Positions 9,333 through 17,833 of a stretch of DNA of 45,141 nt are shown one piece after another. Below the pieces are notes generated by a model. The model did not search any database and was not told the DNA's origin. It saw only the letters and a list, made by a program, of their open reading frames with translations. Source of the DNA: Vibrio quintilis. Lineage in GTDB: Bacteria > Pseudomonadota > Gammaproteobacteria > Enterobacterales > Vibrionaceae. The DNA is taken from positions 1 through 45,141 of the forward strand of contig NZ_AP024899.1 in the NCBI RefSeq assembly GCF_024529975.1. The letters are read 5' to 3'. The position numbers and the translations under genes were made by a program. Each line of letters begins with the position of its first letter. Position 1 is the stretch's first letter.

Positions 9333-10484
9333 ATGACAAAACACCTGTTTACTTCCGAGTCTGTATCAGAAGGACATCCGGACAAAATTGCAGATCAGAT
9401 CTCTGATGCCGTACTCGATGCCATCTTAAAGCAAGACCCGAAAGCACGCGTCGCTTGTGAAACTTATGTCAAAACAGGCATGGTCATGGTTGGCGGGGAA
9501 ATCACAACCTCAGCCTGGGTTGATATTGAAGAATTAACCCGTAAAACAGTGCGTGACATTGGTTATACCCACTCAGATATGGGATTTGACGCAAATTCAT
9601 GTGCTGTACTGAATACCATCGGTAAACAGTCGCCGGATATCAATCAGGGTGTTGATAAATCAGATCCAAAAGAACAGGGTGCCGGTGATCAGGGGATTAT
9701 GTTTGGCTATGCAACCAATGAAACTGATGTATTGATGCCTGCCCCGGTGACTTACGCACACCGTTTGGTACAGCGTCAGTCCGAAGTCCGGAAAAACGGA
9801 ACCCTGCCATGGTTACGCCCGGATGCAAAATCACAGGTCACTTTCCAGTACGATCAGGGAAAAATTGCCGGGATTGATGCTGTCGTTCTTTCGACTCAAC
9901 ATAGCGAAGACATCTCGACAGCCGATCTGAGAGAAGCAGTGATGGACGAGATCATTAAACCCGTTTTACCTGCAGAATGGCTCAGTAAAGAGACCAAGTT
10001 CTTTATCAACCCAACCGGACGCTTTGTGATTGGCGGCCCAATGGGCGACTGTGGTTTAACCGGCCGGAAGATCATTGTAGATACCTATGGTGGCGCAGCC
10101 CGTCATGGTGGTGGTGCTTTCTCCGGAAAAGATCCATCCAAAGTCGATCGTTCAGCGGCTTACGCTGCCCGTTATGTGGCAAAGAATATTGTCGCAGCCG
10201 GATTGGCAGACCGTTGTGAAATTCAACTGTCTTATGCAATCGGTGTTGCCGATCCAACATCGATCATGGTTGAAACATTTGGTACAGAAAAAGTCACCCA
10301 GGATGTCATTGTGAATGCCGTCCGTCAGTACTTCGACCTGCGTCCTTACGGATTACAGGAAATGCTGAACCTGTTACAACCGATTTACCAGAAAACGGCC
10401 GCTTATGGCCACTTCGGCCGGAATGAATTCCCATGGGAAGCAACCGATAAAGTCGAACAGCTGCGTGACTTTGCCGGTCTGTAA
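9333..10484 (+). CDS. metK: S-adenosylmethionine synthase
   Basis: Makes S-adenosylmethionine from methionine and ATP in the cytosol, supplying the methyltransferases (RsmE and RlmD among them in this window). The 383 residues compare with 384 in E. coli. Visible signatures are EGHPDK with His15, the hexapeptide GAGDQG at 116-121 and the nonapeptide [10 protein letters not shown] start at [11 protein letters not shown], the family N-terminus. An in-frame ATG 25 codons upstream would add a tail not found in the family and would begin soon after the MetJ boxes. The product is essential in most bacteria. It is followed by a hairpin and sprT. Confidence 0.98.
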   Translation: MTKHLFTSESVSEGHPDKIADQISDAVLDAILKQDPKARVACETYVKTGMVMVGGEITTSAWVDIEELTRKTVRDIGYTHSDMGFDANSCAVLNTIGKQSPDINQGVDKSDPKEQGAGDQGIMFGYATNETDVLMPAPVTYAHRLVQRQSEVRKNGTLPWLRPDAKSQVTFQYDQGKIAGIDAVVLSTQHSEDISTADLREAVMDEIIKPVLPAEWLSKETKFFINPTGRFVIGGPMGDCGLTGRKIIVDTYGGAARHGGGAFSGKDPSKVDRSAAYAARYVAKNIVAAGLADRCEIQLSYAIGVADPTSIMVETFGTEKVTQDVIVNAVRQYFDLRPYGLQEMLNLLQPIYQKTAAYGHFGRNEFPWEATDKVEQLRDFAGL

Positions 10485-10502
10485 TTCAGTGATTTGGTAT
10501 CA

Positions 10503-10525
10503 TCTCCCCGTTTCGGGGGGATTTT
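10503..10525 (+). terminator. terminator-like hairpin between metK and sprT that includes the sprT ribosome binding site
   Basis: TCTCCCCG (10503-10510) pairs with CGGGGGGA (10514-10521, one G-U pair) around a TTT loop and is followed by four T. The G-rich 3' arm is also the only Shine-Dalgarno for sprT at 10527. The hairpin may both trim transcription after metK and restrain sprT translation. Confidence 0.5.
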
Positions 10526-10526
10526 C

Positions 10527-11060
10527 ATGACAATCGCTATGAATTTAAAACCAGCTCAGGTCATCACAGCACAACTTCACCAACAGGCTGTCGATAAAAT
10601 CAGCCACTGCATTGCAATTGCTTCTCAGCATTACGACACTTCTTTTCGTTTGCCTGAACTCAACTATAAATTACGCGGCAAAGCCGCCGGGAAAGCGTAT
10701 CTCCAGCTATGGGAAATTCGCCTCAACCCGGTTTTGTTCACAGAAAATCAGCATGAATTTATCACACAGGTAATCCCCCACGAAATCGCCCACCTGCTCA
10801 CTTTTTCTCAATATGGCCGTGTCCGGCCTCATGGCAAAGAATGGCAATATATCATGACAGCCGTATTTGACCTGCCACCCGACACAACACATGACTTTAA
10901 TATCGCCTCAGTGGCAGGAAAAACATTTGAATACCGCTGCGGATGCCAGTCACACGCACTAACGATTCGCAGACACAACAAAATAATACGTCAACAGGCA
11001 ACCTACCGGTGCAGCCAGTGCCACCAGCAATTAACTTATACAGGGAAGCAACTTTCATAA
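10527..11060 (+). CDS. sprT: SprT family zinc metalloprotease-like protein
   Basis: A 177-residue SprT-like protein (E. coli 165). It has the metallopeptidase motif HEIAH at 85-89 (zinc His85 and His89, catalytic Glu86) and a C-terminal zinc-ribbon with Cys138, Cys140, Cys162 and Cys165. The family is related to SPRTN/Wss1-type proteases, but the bacterial protein's function is not settled. The ATG at 10527 has G-rich SD sequence about 6 nt upstream; an internal ATG four codons on is also possible. Its place downstream of metK is conserved. In E. coli endA follows, but here rsmE comes next after 117 nt with no nuclease gene. Confidence 0.9.
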   Translation: MTIAMNLKPAQVITAQLHQQAVDKISHCIAIASQHYDTSFRLPELNYKLRGKAAGKAYLQLWEIRLNPVLFTENQHEFITQVIPHEIAHLLTFSQYGRVRPHGKEWQYIMTAVFDLPPDTTHDFNIASVAGKTFEYRCGCQSHALTIRRHNKIIRQQATYRCSQCHQQLTYTGKQLS

Positions 11061-11177
11061 AGAAGGAAAGATAAAGTCGCCGAAAAACCTTGTAATTTAG
11101 TCATCCAATGCCCATTTAGTCTGGTAAAGTAGAGTTATTCCCGAAATTCAGTACAAAGTGGTTGTCAGGAAATTATC

Positions 11178-11909
11178 ATGCGAATTCCCCGAATTTATCA
11201 TCCCGCTCCCCTCCGGACTTCTCTTCAGGTACCTCTGAGCGAAGATGCATCCAGCCACATCGGACGAGTCCTCCGGATGCAGGAAGGCCAGGAAATTATA
11301 TTGTTTGATGGCAGTGGTTTTGAATTCCCGGCAACACTGACAGAAGTCAGTAAAAAATCAGTCACTGCAATGGTGCTTTCCTCTGAAGACAAAACTTGTG
11401 AATCTCCGCTCGATTTGCATCTGGGTCAGGTTATTTCCAGAGGCGATAAAATGGAGTTCACCATTCAAAAATCAGTTGAACTGGGTGTGAATACGATCAC
11501 GCCATTATTATCGGAAAGGTGTGGTGTCAAACTGGATCAAAAACGTTTCATGAAGAAGTTACACCAGTGGCAAAAAATTGTGGTTGGAGCCTGCGAACAG
11601 TGCGGCAGAAATGTCGTCCCTGAAATCAGACCCGTGATGCCCCTGCAGGCATGGTGCGCTGAAGAAACCGATGCACTCAGACTCAATTTACACCCAAGAG
11701 CTTCTTTTTCAATTAATACCTTACCGGACCCGGTCAGGCATATCCGGCTATTAATCGGCCCGGAAGGCGGATTAAGCGCAGAAGAAATCCAGATGACCCG
11801 GACACACCAGTTTCAGGAAATCTTACTGGGCCCGAGAGTTCTGCGCACGGAAACAACAGCATTAACGGCAATAGCCGCACTCCAGGTTCGCTTCGGCGAT
11901 CTGGGTTAA
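11178..11909 (+). CDS. rsmE: 16S rRNA (uracil-1498-N3) methyltransferase
   Basis: SAM-dependent SPOUT-class enzyme that methylates U1498 of 16S rRNA. The 243 residues equal the E. coli length. The N-terminal PUA-like domain (1-70) has [11 protein letters not shown], and the C-terminal trefoil knot carries GPEGG (194-198) and [11 protein letters not shown] (217-227), the SAM-binding loops. gshB follows after 13 nt, so the two are co-transcribed. Confidence 0.96.
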   Translation: MRIPRIYHPAPLRTSLQVPLSEDASSHIGRVLRMQEGQEIILFDGSGFEFPATLTEVSKKSVTAMVLSSEDKTCESPLDLHLGQVISRGDKMEFTIQKSVELGVNTITPLLSERCGVKLDQKRFMKKLHQWQKIVVGACEQCGRNVVPEIRPVMPLQAWCAEETDALRLNLHPRASFSINTLPDPVRHIRLLIGPEGGLSAEEIQMTRTHQFQEILLGPRVLRTETTALTAIAALQVRFGDLG

Positions 11910-11922
11910 CGGAGTAAAGAGA

Positions 11923-12879
11923 ATGATAAAACTAGGCGTTGTGATGGATCCGATTGAATCCATCAATATCAAGAAAGATACAAGCTTTGCAATGATGCTG
12001 GAAGCACAGCGTCGTGGTTACGAAATTCATTACATTCAAATGAATGGACTTCACCTTGAACAAGGGGTTGCAGTTGCTGATACACAAATTGTCCGTCTTC
12101 AGGATAATCCGGATCACTGGTTCGATATTCTTTCTTCACAAACCATTGAACTTGCCGGTCTCGATGCTGTGTTGATGCGCAAAGATCCGCCGTTTGATAC
12201 AGAATATATCTATGCCACTTATATCCTTGAAAAAGCAGAAGAAGATGGTGCTTTGATCGTCAACAAACCACAAAGTCTGCGGGATTGTAATGAAAAACTA
12301 TTTACCGCCTGGTTCCCGGAACTGACGCCAAACACGATAGTGACAAGGAAGGCTGAAAAAATTAAAGCATTCCAGAAACAACATCAGGATATTATCCTGA
12401 AACCGCTGGACGGCATGGGTGGTGCGTCTGTCTTTCGGGTGAAAGCAAATGATCCAAACTTATCAGTGATCATTGAAACATTAACCAGTCACGGACAAAA
12501 CTACTGTATGGCTCAGGCTTTTGTTCCTGATATCAGTAATGGTGATAAACGGATTCTGATTGTTGATGGCGAACCTATGCCATATTGTCTGGCGCGGATT
12601 CCTCCTGAAGGTGAAACCCGGGGTAATCTGGCAGTCGGCGGCACAGGCGAGGCCCGTCCCTTAAGTGAAACAGACCTGCAAATCGCTCAAGCCATCGGGC
12701 CGACTTTGAAAGAAAAGGGACTCATTTTTGTCGGACTGGATGTCATCGGTGATAAACTGACAGAGATTAATGTCACCAGCCCGACTTGCGTAAAAGAAAT
12801 TGAAGCTGCTTTTGATATTTCCATTACCGGCAAATTAATGGATGCCATTGAACGCCGGATCAAAGCACTGGCAATGTGA
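11923..12879 (+). CDS. gshB: glutathione synthetase
   Basis: ATP-grasp ligase that joins gamma-glutamylcysteine and glycine to form glutathione. The 318 residues compare with 316 in E. coli. Lys160 and the flexible glycine loop DGMGGAS (163-169) bind ATP. GDKR at 208-211 and [13 protein letters not shown] near 282-294 are family hallmarks. GGAG precedes the start at good spacing. It is the second gene of the rsmE-gshB-yqgE-ruvX run; the same order is found in E. coli. Confidence 0.97.
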   Translation: MIKLGVVMDPIESINIKKDTSFAMMLEAQRRGYEIHYIQMNGLHLEQGVAVADTQIVRLQDNPDHWFDILSSQTIELAGLDAVLMRKDPPFDTEYIYATYILEKAEEDGALIVNKPQSLRDCNEKLFTAWFPELTPNTIVTRKAEKIKAFQKQHQDIILKPLDGMGGASVFRVKANDPNLSVIIETLTSHGQNYCMAQAFVPDISNGDKRILIVDGEPMPYCLARIPPEGETRGNLAVGGTGEARPLSETDLQIAQAIGPTLKEKGLIFVGLDVIGDKLTEINVTSPTCVKEIEAAFDISITGKLMDAIERRIKALAM

Positions 12880-12910
12880 GGGAAGTCCCTCACTGTTAAA
12901 GGTGAACTGC

Positions 12911-13474
12911 ATGAATTTAGCCAATCACTTTCTCGTTGCTATGCCCGGATTAAATGATCCTTATTTCAGGCATAGTGTGATTTATATATGTGAACATAAC
13001 GAAGCCGGTGCAATGGGGCTGATGATTAACGCCCCGATTGATATCACCGTTGAGGGCATGCTGAAACAAGTCGATGTCGAACCAGCCTATCCTCAGGACC
13101 AGACGAGCAGTTTGCAAAAGCCGGTGTTCAATGGTGGTCCGGTTGCATCCGACCGGGGTTTCATTCTCCACCGTCCCGGTGACTACTACGAATCAAGCGT
13201 TAAAATGACCGACGATCTGGCAGTCACGACCTCAAAAGATATTCTGGCAGTGCTGGGCACCGCCGCCGAGCCCAGCAATTATATTGTGGCATTAGGATAC
13301 TCAGGATGGGAAGCCGGACAGCTTGAAAGTGAACTGGCGGAAAACTCATGGCTGACTATCGAAGCCGATCCTGAAGTTATTTTTGACACACCTGTCCATG
13401 AAAAATGGAATAAAGCATTAAAAAAATTAGGTATTTCTCCGGCGCAATTATCCACAAATGCCGGTCATGCCTGA
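12911..13474 (+). CDS. yqgE: UPF0301 (AlgH/YqgE) family protein
   Basis: 187 residues, the E. coli YqgE length. The N-terminus [16 protein letters not shown] and the segments [15 protein letters not shown] and [13 protein letters not shown] are diagnostic of the family. The molecular function is unknown; the Pseudomonas homologue AlgH has been linked to alginate regulation. I start at MNLANHFLV with AGGTGA 5 nt upstream. A longer reading frame would overlap the end of gshB and lacks support. It lies between gshB and ruvX as in many gamma-proteobacteria. Confidence 0.93.
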   Translation: MNLANHFLVAMPGLNDPYFRHSVIYICEHNEAGAMGLMINAPIDITVEGMLKQVDVEPAYPQDQTSSLQKPVFNGGPVASDRGFILHRPGDYYESSVKMTDDLAVTTSKDILAVLGTAAEPSNYIVALGYSGWEAGQLESELAENSWLTIEADPEVIFDTPVHEKWNKALKKLGISPAQLSTNAGHA

Positions 13475-13506
13475 CTATAATCATCAATCCGGATAGAGCT
13501 GAACCT

Positions 13507-13923
13507 ATGTCTAAAACGATTATGGCTTTTGATTTTGGTACAAAAAGCATCGGCAGTGCCATTGGCCAGGAAATAACCGCGACAGCCTCACCTTTAAAAG
13601 CATTTCAGGCCAAAGATGGCATCCCCAACTGGGATGAGATTGAAAAACAGATCAAAGAGTGGCAACCCGATTTGTTAATTGTCGGCCTGCCCACTGATCT
13701 TCACGGCGCAGATCTGGAAGCCATCACCCCAAGAGCCAGAAAATTTGCCAATCGTTTACACGGGCGCTTCGGCCTTCCGGTTGAATTACATGACGAGCGG
13801 CTCTCCACAACAGAAGCAAGAGCCACTATTTTTGAACAAGGCGGCTACCGGGCTTTGAAAAAAGGCAATGTTGACTGCCAGTCTGCGGTGGTGATTCTTG
13901 AAAGCTGGTTTGAATATCACTGA
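13507..13923 (+). CDS. ruvX: YqgF/RuvX pre-16S rRNA nuclease-like protein
   Basis: RNase H-fold protein of 138 residues, equal to E. coli YqgF, implicated in processing the 5' end of 16S rRNA and described as a putative Holliday junction resolvase. The first catalytic acid is Asp9 in FDFGTKSIG, followed by VGLPTDLHG and the DERLSTTEA motif. yqgE precedes it by 32 nt. In E. coli a pilT-type gene follows; here yggS begins 75 nt after the stop. Confidence 0.95.
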   Translation: MSKTIMAFDFGTKSIGSAIGQEITATASPLKAFQAKDGIPNWDEIEKQIKEWQPDLLIVGLPTDLHGADLEAITPRARKFANRLHGRFGLPVELHDERLSTTEARATIFEQGGYRALKKGNVDCQSAVVILESWFEYH

Positions 13924-13998
13924 TTGATCACAAAGTTGAATTCAATCCGCCAGACATGACAAACTGACCCGGAAATGATATCAGGCGAATACATCATC

Positions 13999-14727
13999 AT
14001 GAATACAATCAAAGAGAATATCCTTGCGCTGCAAGCCCGGATAAACAAAGCGAAAGACACATCCGCAAGAAGCGGTGACGACGTTCTTTTGCTGGCTGTG
14101 AGCAAAACCAAACCTGTCGAAGCAATTATCGAAGCGATGGGCGCCGGTCAGAGAGCCTTTGGTGAAAATTATGTGCAGGAAGGGACAGACAAAGTACAGT
14201 ATTTTTCTGAACACTTCCCGCAGCAAGATCTTGAATGGCATTTTATCGGGCCGATTCAATCCAACAAAACCCGCCCGGTTGCGGAAAATTTTTCATGGGT
14301 TCACACCGTTGACCGTGCCAAAATCGCGCAAAGGCTCAATGATCAACGCCCTGACAACTTACCGCCGCTTCAGGTACTGATTCAGGTCAATACCAGCGGG
14401 GAATCTTCCAAATCCGGCATCAGTGAAAATGAAATAGCCGAACTTGCCCGGTTGATTTCTTCATTACCGAACCTCACTTTAAGAGGATTGATGTCGATTC
14501 CGGAAAATGTTTCTGACCATCATTCCCAGTTCGCTGCATTTCATCAGCTGGCAACAATACAGAAAAGGCTTCAGGCTGATTATCCCTCTGCAGATACACT
14601 GTCAATGGGAATGACCGGCGATATGGAAGCCGCAATCGAGGCAGGAAGTACCATTGTAAGAATAGGAACCGCGATTTTCGGGGCACGGGACTATCGTCCG
14701 GGTAATTCCCGTCCGAAAGAGCAATAA
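13999..14727 (+). CDS. yggS: PLP homeostasis protein (YggS/PROSC family)
   Basis: Single-domain pyridoxal-phosphate-binding protein that buffers PLP and influences amino-acid pools; it has no known catalytic activity. The 242 residues compare with 234 in E. coli. The PLP lysine is Lys36 in LLAVSKTKP. FGENYVQEG, EWHFIGPIQSNK and MGMTGDMEAAI complete the phosphate-binding barrel. The chosen ATG matches the family N-terminus; one eight codons earlier is possible. proC follows in the same direction, a conserved pair. Confidence 0.95.
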   Translation: MNTIKENILALQARINKAKDTSARSGDDVLLLAVSKTKPVEAIIEAMGAGQRAFGENYVQEGTDKVQYFSEHFPQQDLEWHFIGPIQSNKTRPVAENFSWVHTVDRAKIAQRLNDQRPDNLPPLQVLIQVNTSGESSKSGISENEIAELARLISSLPNLTLRGLMSIPENVSDHHSQFAAFHQLATIQKRLQADYPSADTLSMGMTGDMEAAIEAGSTIVRIGTAIFGARDYRPGNSRPKEQ

Positions 14728-14785
14728 ATAACAGCCGCCAACGATGACGGTCGCTGACACTCACAACACAGACAAAGGAATCTTC

Positions 14786-15607
14786 ATGGAACACAGAAAA
14801 ATTGCTTTTATCGGTGCCGGAAACATGGCGAAAGCGATTATTGCAGGTTTGATCAGCAGCCAGTATCCGGCCAAAGCCATCACAGCAACTGCGCCGGGAA
14901 ACCAGCGTCTGATTCCTTTAGCTGACACCTACGGTATCAATACATCACATGACAACCTCTCTGCAGCAGCGCAGGCCGAAGTTATTATTTTATCCGTTAA
15001 GCCTCAGTTGCTTAAAACAGTCTGTGACCAGCTGAAAGAAGTCGACTTTTCAGACAAACTGGTGATTTCAGTTGCTGCCGGTGTCACCTGCAGCCGCATC
15101 GGTGAAATGCTGAACACACCGGATCTGAACTTAATCCGGGTCATGCCAAATACACCGAGCCTGATTAACCGTGGGATGAGTGGTTTATTTGCCACCCCGC
15201 AGGTCAGCGACACGGACAAAACCTTTGCAACCCATCTTTTTGAGGCAACCGGTGAAATATGCTGGGTTCAGCATGAAGCGCAAATCAATGCTATCATTGC
15301 CGCGGCAGGCAGTGCGCCAGCCTATTTTTTCCTGTTCATGGAAGCGATCCAAAAAGAAGCCGTGGCTCAGGGATTTGATCAGGAAGTGGCACGATTGCTG
15401 GTTCAGCAGACGGCCATCGGCGCAGCAGAGATGGTCAAAGCAAACGGTGAGACTGAGTTATCTGCCCTTCGGGAACAGGTCACCTCAAAAGGCGGAACAA
15501 CCGCAGAAGCCATCAGAACATTCAACGAACATCATTTATCTGACATTGTGGCTAAAGCAATGCAAGCAGCGGTCAGCCGCGCTGAAGAAATGGAAAAATT
15601 ATTTTAA
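14786..15607 (+). CDS. proC: pyrroline-5-carboxylate reductase
   Basis: Last step of proline synthesis, NAD(P)H-dependent reduction of pyrroline-5-carboxylate. The 273 residues compare with 269 in E. coli. The Rossmann loop FIGAGNMAKAI is at 8-18, with IRVMPNTPSLINRGM in the middle and the C-terminal signature EQVTSKGGTTAEAI. The ATG is preceded by AAAGGA. It lies in a yggS-proC-yggT-yggU operon with short gaps. Confidence 0.97.
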   Translation: MEHRKIAFIGAGNMAKAIIAGLISSQYPAKAITATAPGNQRLIPLADTYGINTSHDNLSAAAQAEVIILSVKPQLLKTVCDQLKEVDFSDKLVISVAAGVTCSRIGEMLNTPDLNLIRVMPNTPSLINRGMSGLFATPQVSDTDKTFATHLFEATGEICWVQHEAQINAIIAAAGSAPAYFFLFMEAIQKEAVAQGFDQEVARLLVQQTAIGAAEMVKANGETELSALREQVTSKGGTTAEAIRTFNEHHLSDIVAKAMQAAVSRAEEMEKLF

Positions 15608-15652
15608 ACAGACGCTTACTGAAAGCGTAATCAGTCTGAGTAAGGGCAATAT

Positions 15653-16210
15653 ATGAATGCGATTAGTTTTCTCATCTCTACCCTGTTTAACCTGTATATC
15701 ATGGTTGTGATTATGCGCATCTGGCTTCAGGCCGCACGCGCTGATTTCTATAACCCGTTTTCACAGTTTGTCGTCAAAGCAACACAACCTGTTGTGGCGC
15801 CGTTGCGCCGGATCATCCCTTCTGTCGGCAACATAGATCTGGCAACACTGGTGTTCGCCTATGTTCTCTGCGTCCTGAAATTTACCATTCTGGTGCTGGT
15901 TGCCACACAAGGTTCATTTGGTTTTCAGCCTTACTATTTTTACCTCAGCCTGCTGGCTCTGGTAAAAGCGGCTGGCGGTCTGCTGTTCTGGGTACTGCTG
16001 ATCAGAGCGATTCTGAGCTGGGTCAGTCAGGGACGCAGCCCGATTGAATATGTGTTTATGCAAATTACCGAACCATTTTTGGCACCGATCCGCCGTATCC
16101 TGCCCGATCTGGGAGGCATAGACTTAAGCATCCTGGTGTTATTTATCCTGCTTCAGTTCCTGAATATCCTGATTGGCAACTTCATCGGTCCAATCTGGGG
16201 CCAGCTATAA
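15653..16210 (+). CDS. yggT: YggT family integral membrane protein
   Basis: 185 residues (E. coli 188) made of two YggT repeats, each with a hydrophobic pair around a P-hingeing motif: [14 protein letters not shown] in the first half and [14 protein letters not shown] in the second. About four to six inner-membrane segments are predicted by eye. The function is unproven; the family has been linked to osmotic tolerance and to membrane topics near division genes in other phyla. The stop codon overlaps the yggU start by one base (TAATG), showing translational coupling. Confidence 0.93.
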   Translation: MNAISFLISTLFNLYIMVVIMRIWLQAARADFYNPFSQFVVKATQPVVAPLRRIIPSVGNIDLATLVFAYVLCVLKFTILVLVATQGSFGFQPYYFYLSLLALVKAAGGLLFWVLLIRAILSWVSQGRSPIEYVFMQITEPFLAPIRRILPDLGGIDLSILVLFILLQFLNILIGNFIGPIWGQL

Positions 16211-16497
16211 TGCAGGCAATTCGCAGAGATGGTGAAGATGTGGTTATGAATTTGTATATCCAGCCGAAAGCCAGCCGGGATAATGTGGTTGGCATTCACG
16301 GGGAAGAAATTAAAATTGCGATTACCGCGCCCCCGGTGGACGGTAAAGCCAACGCCCATCTGACCAAATATCTGGCGAAACAGTTCAAAGTCGCGAAAAG
16401 CCGGGTTGAAATAGAAAAAGGAGAACTGGGAAGACATAAACAGGTCAGAATCCATTCTCCGGCAGACATACCCCCCGCTTTTCAGGCGCTCATATAA
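16210..16497 (+). CDS. yggU: UPF0235 family protein
   Basis: 95 residues, against 96 for E. coli YggU, with the family motifs [12 protein letters not shown] and [12 protein letters not shown]. It is a small alpha/beta protein of unknown role, coupled to yggT. In other gamma-proteobacteria rdgB and hemW follow in the same direction. Here the operon is cut about 15-20 nt after the stop by an IS200 element, so those genes are not in the window. Confidence 0.93.
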   Translation: MQAIRRDGEDVVMNLYIQPKASRDNVVGIHGEEIKIAITAPPVDGKANAHLTKYLAKQFKVAKSRVEIEKGELGRHKQVRIHSPADIPPAFQALI

Positions 16498-16518
16498 ACG
16501 ATATCCGATAGTAAAAAT

Positions 16519-16537
16519 CCGCCTTCTTAGAAGGCGG
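16519..16537. repeat. IS200 right-end hairpin
   Basis: CCGCCTTCT and AGAAGGCGG form a 9-bp perfect palindrome around one base, at the tnpA 3' side of the element. TnpA dimers of this family recognise such foot hairpins in single-stranded DNA. Confidence 0.8.
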
Positions 16538-16578
16538 CTTTGGTTTACAGCCCCCTGAAAGGGAGCATTCTCGCGCTG

Positions 16579-17016
16579 TTAGTTCATCTTCAACTCTAAC
16601 TGCGCCTCGTATTCTTGATCTTTCTTATCTTGGTGTCTGACGTAACGTCTGATGATTTCTTCATTTACGCCAACCGTATCGACAAAGTAACCTCTTGCCC
16701 AAAAATGATTTCCCCAGAGCTTCTTTCTTATATGCGGGAATTTGTTAAACAACCGGATTGCCGAACGTCCTTTCAACATCCCCATCAACGTTGAGATAGA
16801 CACTTTTGGTGGAACTATCACAACCAGATGAACATGATCTTGCTGAACATTTAGTTCCAAGACCTCGCAATCTTTCATATTGCATAAAATATAGATTGAG
16901 CGATAAAGCTCCTTACCTACGTTACCTTTCAGGATCTTGAATCTGTATTTCGGCGTCCAAACTATATGGTATTTACAACGCCAATAGACATGTGATGAAC
17001 TTCTATAGTCGCCCAT
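16579..17016 (-). CDS. tnpA: IS200-family HUH (Y1) transposase
   Basis: A 145-residue REP-type Y1 transposase that cuts and joins single-stranded DNA through a phosphotyrosine link. The metal-binding pair is His61 and His63 in DHVHLVV, and the nucleophile is Tyr125 in RRYVRHQ. The N-terminal SSSHVYWRCKYHIVWTPKYR is typical of IS200. It looks intact and potentially active. Translation should be poor because its Shine-Dalgarno is paired in a leader hairpin. Confidence 0.95.
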   Translation of the reverse strand: MGDYRSSSHVYWRCKYHIVWTPKYRFKILKGNVGKELYRSIYILCNMKDCEVLELNVQQDHVHLVVIVPPKVSISTLMGMLKGRSAIRLFNKFPHIRKKLWGNHFWARGYFVDTVGVNEEIIRRYVRHQDKKDQEYEAQLELKMN

Positions 17017-17027
17017 GTTTTTTGTTT

Positions 17028-17052
17028 CCTCTTACTTGTGGTGAATAAGAGG
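17028..17052 (-). promoter_or_regulatory. tnpA leader hairpin sequestering the ribosome binding site
   Basis: On the minus strand CCTCTTA (17046-17052) pairs with TAAGAGG (17028-17034) around an 11-nt loop. The 3' arm is the Shine-Dalgarno for tnpA, 11 nt before its ATG. IS200 elements are known to limit transposase synthesis through a 5' untranslated hairpin. Confidence 0.7.
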
Positions 17053-17102
17053 TTTACTTCTAACATGGGCATTTCTTCGGGCAATAGCCCCAAGGTTCAA
17101 TC

Positions 17103-17123
17103 ACCACCGCCCAAGGCGGTGGT
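17103..17123. repeat. IS200 left-end hairpin
   Basis: ACCACCGCC and GGCGGTGGT form a 9-bp perfect stem with a CAA loop, at the tnpA 5' side of the element and only a few bases from the truncated lysR. Confidence 0.8.
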
Positions 17124-17789
17124 TTAGGGATGACAATGAAAATGTCAGTTCCAACCATTTCGGGCGAACTCCTGTTAGCCGATACGGTTGCGGAATTCTG
17201 CCAGATGAATCCGGGGCTGACTATCGACATGTCTTTGAACAATCAGTTTGTTGACTTAGTGGAAGGTGGATATGATCTGGTCATCCGGACAAATAATCTG
17301 GAAGATTCAAGCTTAATTGCCCGGCATATTCTCAATTCACAATGGGTGGTCTGTGTTTCACCGGAATATCTTGCCCACAGTGAAGAATTATACCAACCGG
17401 CAGATCTGGTCAATCATAACTGCCTGCTGTATACAGGTCAGACAACCGGCGCGAATGAGTGGGAATTCATTCACCACCAGCAACGATATTTCATCAGGGT
17501 ATCCGGCAACTTATCAACTGATAATGCGGTCGCACTCAGAAAAGCAGTGTTGAGTGGCTATGGCATCGCGTATGTGCCACGATGCCTCGTTTATCAGGAT
17601 TTACAGCAGGGCTTGCTGAACGAATTATTTGCTCATCAGGCCGGAAAAAACCTGGGGGTCTATGCTGTTTATCCTTTCACCCGGCAACCCCAAAATAAAG
17701 TCAGGCTGCTGATTGAGCATATCCGGACCAGATACCTGGATATTGGTCACTATTTTTCCGGTGAAACGGAATCCACCGGGATTCAGTAA
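17124..17789 (+). pseudogene. LysR-type transcriptional regulator, 5' truncated
   Basis: The open frame from the ATG at 17130 gives 219 residues that correspond to the effector-binding domain of a CrgA-like LysR regulator: MSVPTISGELLLADTVAEF, then VDLVEGGYDLVIR, then DSSLIARHI and the late motif LRKAVLSGYGIAYVPRCLV. Full-length members have about 290-300 residues. The missing 85-90 residues are the whole winged helix-turn-helix and linker, so the fragment cannot bind DNA as a normal regulator. The break is at the IS200 end. The target and effector are unknown. It converges with mazG, 44 nt apart, with no terminator seen between them. Confidence 0.85.
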
Positions 17790-17833
17790 TCACCAGTATG
17801 TATAAACGTCGCCGGACAGGACATGTGACAGCC

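Larger units (their letters stand above)
16511..17127 (-). mobile_element. IS200-type insertion sequence (IS200/IS605 family, tnpA only)
   Basis: About 0.6 kb, bounded by a subterminal hairpin at each end (16519-16537 on the tnpA 3' side, 17103-17123 on the 5' side) rather than by inverted repeats, with one HUH transposase and no accessory tnpB. These are the features of single-strand transposing IS200 elements. Exact ends are uncertain by several bases. The flanks do not belong together: yggU on the left, the internal part of a lysR gene on the right. A simple insertion would leave the lysR 5' part on the other side, and it is not there. Confidence 0.88.

Noticed and set aside
15180..15656. 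158-codon frame overlapping proC in another frame
   Set aside because: Arg/Lys/Ser-rich translation with no family resemblance; proC fully explains the region.
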